Shown: piece after piece, positions 61,938-64,000 of the stretch
Position numbering within the stretch: the stretch's first letter is position 1
Layout: the number at the start of each line of letters is the position of its first letter
Assembly: GCF_000242635.2 (NCBI RefSeq)
Contig: NC_017770.1
Location: 1,302,001 to 1,366,000 of the forward strand
Length of the DNA stretch: 64,000 nucleotides
Origin: Solitalea canadensis DSM 3403
GTDB taxonomy: Bacteria > Bacteroidota > Bacteroidia > Sphingobacteriales > Sphingobacteriaceae
Direction of reading: 5' to 3'
Made by a program: the position numbers and the translations under genes
Notes under the pieces: generated by a model
Told to the model about the DNA's origin: nothing
The model's input: the letters and a program-made list of their open reading frames with translations, nothing else
Database searches by the model: none

Positions 61938-62645
61938 ATGAAAGACAGAATCGATAAAAACGAATTTCGTAAATACGCTGTAAAACATCATCGTATTAAT
62001 AGTTTGGCTGTTGATGGTTTTATCTCTCGTGTAGAGAATCGTAAGCTGCCAACTAACATCACTCCATACATTATTGAAGAACGTCCGATGAATGTAGCAT
62101 CGATGGACGTGTTCTCTCGTTTGATGATGGATCGTATTATTTTCTTAGGTGACCCGATTTATGATGTAACAGCTAACATTGTTCAGGCACAATTGTTATT
62201 TTTGCAGTCTGTAGATGCAAAGCGTGATATTCAATTATACCTGAATAGTCCTGGAGGTTCTGTGTATGCGGGTTTAGGTATTTATGATACCATGCAATTT
62301 GTTGAACCGGATGTTGCTACCATCTGTACAGGTATGGCTGCATCAATGGGTGCTGTTTTATTGTGTGCTGGTGCTGCAGGAAAACGTGCAGGTTTAGCAC
62401 ATTCACGCGTAATGATTCACCAGCCAATGGGCGGTGCAGAAGGTCAGGCTTCTGATATTGAAATTACTGCTCGTGAGATCGGTAAATTGAAAAAAGAATT
62501 ATACGAGATCATTGCACGTCATAGTAGTCAAACATACGAGAAAGTATGGGAATGCTCTGACCGTGATTACTGGATGATTGCTGATGAAGCAAAAGCATTT
62601 GGAATGATTGACGAAGTATTGACTTCGAACAGAGATACAAAATAA
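61938..62645 (+). CDS. clpP: ATP-dependent Clp protease proteolytic subunit
   Basis: This 235-residue serine peptidase forms the Clp barrel with ClpX. The catalytic triad is visible as Ser136 (GMAASMGAVLL), His161 (SRVMIHQPMGG) and Asp210 (WECSDRDYWM), with the family YLNSPGGSVYAGLGIYDTMQ segment. The N-terminus is about 30 residues longer than in E. coli ClpP, usual for this phylum. AAGAAAGAAG precedes the ATG. Its own promoter must lie in the 200 bp after the tig terminator. Confidence 0.95.
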   Translation: MKDRIDKNEFRKYAVKHHRINSLAVDGFISRVENRKLPTNITPYIIEERPMNVASMDVFSRLMMDRIIFLGDPIYDVTANIVQAQLLFLQSVDAKRDIQLYLNSPGGSVYAGLGIYDTMQFVEPDVATICTGMAASMGAVLLCAGAAGKRAGLAHSRVMIHQPMGGAEGQASDIEITAREIGKLKKELYEIIARHSSQTYEKVWECSDRDYWMIADEAKAFGMIDEVLTSNRDTK

Positions 62646-62654
62646 TTATAAAAC

Positions 62655-62720
62655 GATCTCAGAAAGTATAATGATGATTATAGCTAAGGCTATCAATCAT
62701 CATTGTGCTTTTCTGATATC
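62655..62720. other. Long imperfect hairpin between clpP and clpX
   Basis: GATCTCAGAAAG...AATGATGATT...TAGC on the left pairs with the right arm (GCTATCAATCATCATT...CTTTTCTGATATC) over about 30 bp with small bulges. There is no poly-T after it and clpX begins 12 bp later, so it looks like a processing or stability element rather than a terminator. Confidence 0.6.
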
Positions 62721-62732
62721 TAAATTTAGGTG

Positions 62733-63974
62733 ATGAGTAAGAATCAAAAAGATGTACGGTGTTCTTTCTGTGGCGCATCAAAACAAGATGTAATGCTAAT
62801 GATTGCCGGAATCGACGGACATATCTGTGATCGTTGTTTAGAGCAGGGATACCAGATATTGAACGAAGAAACTGCGCAAAATAAAGCAAAGAAAACCCAG
62901 CTTGAACTCAATCTTGTAAAACCATTAGAGATTAAAAAGCATCTTGACCAATATGTGATCGGTCAGGATGATGCAAAACGTGTGCTTTCAGTTGCGGTTT
63001 ATAACCACTATAAACGTTTAAACCAAAAAATTGAAAAGGATGAGGTTGAGATTGAAAAATCTAACATCCTGATGGTGGGAGAAACAGGTACAGGTAAAAC
63101 ATTATTGGCAAAAACAATTGCTAAAATTCTGCATGTTCCTTTTTGTATTTGCGATGCTACGGTATTAACTGAAGCCGGATATGTAGGGGAGGACGTAGAA
63201 AGTATTCTTACCCGATTACTACAAGCAGCAGACTATGATGTAGCAGCAGCTGAACGTGGTATCGTGTATATTGATGAAGTAGATAAAATTGCTCGTAAAA
63301 GTGATAACCCATCGATCACTCGTGACGTTTCAGGTGAAGGTGTACAACAGGCATTATTGAAGATTTTGGAAGGAACAGTAGTGAATGTGCCACCTCAAGG
63401 CGGTCGCAAACACCCTGACCAAAAAATGATTGCTGTTAACACCAGTAATATATTGTTTATCTGTGGTGGAGCATTTGACGGTATTGAAAAGAAAATCGGT
63501 AATCGTCTTCAAACGCAGGCTATCGGTTATGGTACGAATAAACATGCCGAAAAGATCGATAAAAACAATATGCTGCAGTATATAACGCCAAAAGATTTGA
63601 AAAGCTTTGGATTGATTCCTGAGTTGATCGGTCGTGTTCCGGTGCTTACTTACCTGAACCCATTAGATCGTGATACCTTGTTATCAATTTTGGTTGAACC
63701 TAAAAACTCATTGATCAAACAGTATATTAAATTGTTCTCTTACGAGGGAATCAGACTGGAATTTGATCAGGATGTTTTAGAGTATATCGTTGATAAGGCT
63801 ATGGAATTTAAATTAGGCGCCCGCGGTTTAAGATCGATATGTGAAGCGATTATGATCGATCACATGTTTGAACTTCCATCACAATCTGATGTAAAAGAAC
63901 TTTCCATTTCGTTGGATTATGCTAAGGAAAAATTCGAAAAGTCGGCCAGCATGAAGAATTTAAAGGTCGCTTAG
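62733..63974 (+). CDS. clpX: ATP-dependent Clp protease ATP-binding subunit ClpX
   Basis: This 413-residue AAA+ unfoldase has an N-terminal C4 zinc finger ([11 protein letters not shown] ... HICDRC), Walker [16 protein letters not shown], the pore-loop region [20 protein letters not shown], Walker [14 protein letters not shown] and the sensor/arginine-finger segment [15 protein letters not shown]. The gene is complete. The ATG at 62733 is preferred to a GTG at 62730. It is co-oriented with clpP, 87 bp downstream, separated by a long hairpin. Confidence 0.96.
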   Translation: MSKNQKDVRCSFCGASKQDVMLMIAGIDGHICDRCLEQGYQILNEETAQNKAKKTQLELNLVKPLEIKKHLDQYVIGQDDAKRVLSVAVYNHYKRLNQKIEKDEVEIEKSNILMVGETGTGKTLLAKTIAKILHVPFCICDATVLTEAGYVGEDVESILTRLLQAADYDVAAAERGIVYIDEVDKIARKSDNPSITRDVSGEGVQQALLKILEGTVVNVPPQGGRKHPDQKMIAVNTSNILFICGGAFDGIEKKIGNRLQTQAIGYGTNKHAEKIDKNNMLQYITPKDLKSFGLIPELIGRVPVLTYLNPLDRDTLLSILVEPKNSLIKQYIKLFSYEGIRLEFDQDVLEYIVDKAMEFKLGARGLRSICEAIMIDHMFELPSQSDVKELSISLDYAKEKFEKSASMKNLKVA

Positions 63975-64000
63975 TAAATAAAAGTATACAGTTTTAAAAG

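Noticed and set aside
62659-62889. 76-codon minus-strand frame over the start of clpX
   Set aside because: It lies antisense to the zinc-finger region of clpX and across the intergenic hairpin, with no coding signature.

Overview
The window looks like a chromosome segment of a Bacteroidota bacterium, most likely a Sphingobacteriales relative (inference; no 16S gene is present). The signs are AT-rich DNA, type IX secretion (T9SS) components (PorP/SprF, a PorE-like OmpA protein, a type B C-terminal sorting domain), TANNTTTG-type -7 promoter boxes, an ISAon1-like transposase, and a tig-clpP-clpX block at the right end.

Layout. 0-4.3 kb: stress-type four-helix protein, MFS exporter with divergent LysR regulator, and a LacI-type regulator with an orphan palindromic operator. 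5.0-9.3 kb: four tandem AraC-type regulators that are a duplicated two-gene unit (A-B-A'-B'). 9.8-22.6 kb: a surface/secretion locus with a 1696-residue collagen-like protein, three smaller proteins sharing its N-terminal architecture and ending in a possible C1q/TNF-like domain, a T9SS type B cargo protein, a PorP/SprF protein and a PorE-like OmpA protein. 22.7-28.5 kb: small regulators, an ECF sigma factor, a beta-barrel protein, a histone H1-like protein, several structured intergenic transcripts without ORFs, and two Gre-like proteins. 29.5-30.8 kb: a 16-copy array of a ~75-80 bp dyad-containing repeat. 30.8-43.3 kb: sbcCD, two tandem thioredoxin-fold proteins, a Rieske oxygenase, an amino-acid permease, a GT-C glycosyltransferase and a metal/cobalamin-type binding protein. 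43.35-50.2 kb: tRNA-Leu(TAG) followed by an island (IS element, LexA-like repressor, decayed small genes, an OLD-like ATPase-TOPRIM protein) ending in a deleted tRNA-Leu copy and a duplicate of the tRNA terminator. 50.3-58.8 kb: an expanded family of eight lipoprotein paralogues plus a NIPSNAP protein. 59-64 kb: nudK-like, DinB, a tRNA-Leu-like relic, tig, clpP, clpX.

The most notable signal is a direct-repeat motif of the form GA(N)5 ... GAATAGT with exactly 21 bp between half-sites. It occurs seven times, always intergenic, always in the same orientation, and only between 9.3 and 26.8 kb. It lies upstream of the collagen-like gene (twice), the ECF sigma factor, a beta-barrel gene and three structured RNA-like elements. 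A 21-bp direct repeat is the classic AraC-family geometry, and the four AraC paralogues lie immediately upstream. I infer an undescribed regulon in which these regulators control a collagen-like/T9SS surface structure, a sigma factor and small RNAs.

All coordinates were read by eye. Similarity statements rest on motif recognition, not on database searches.
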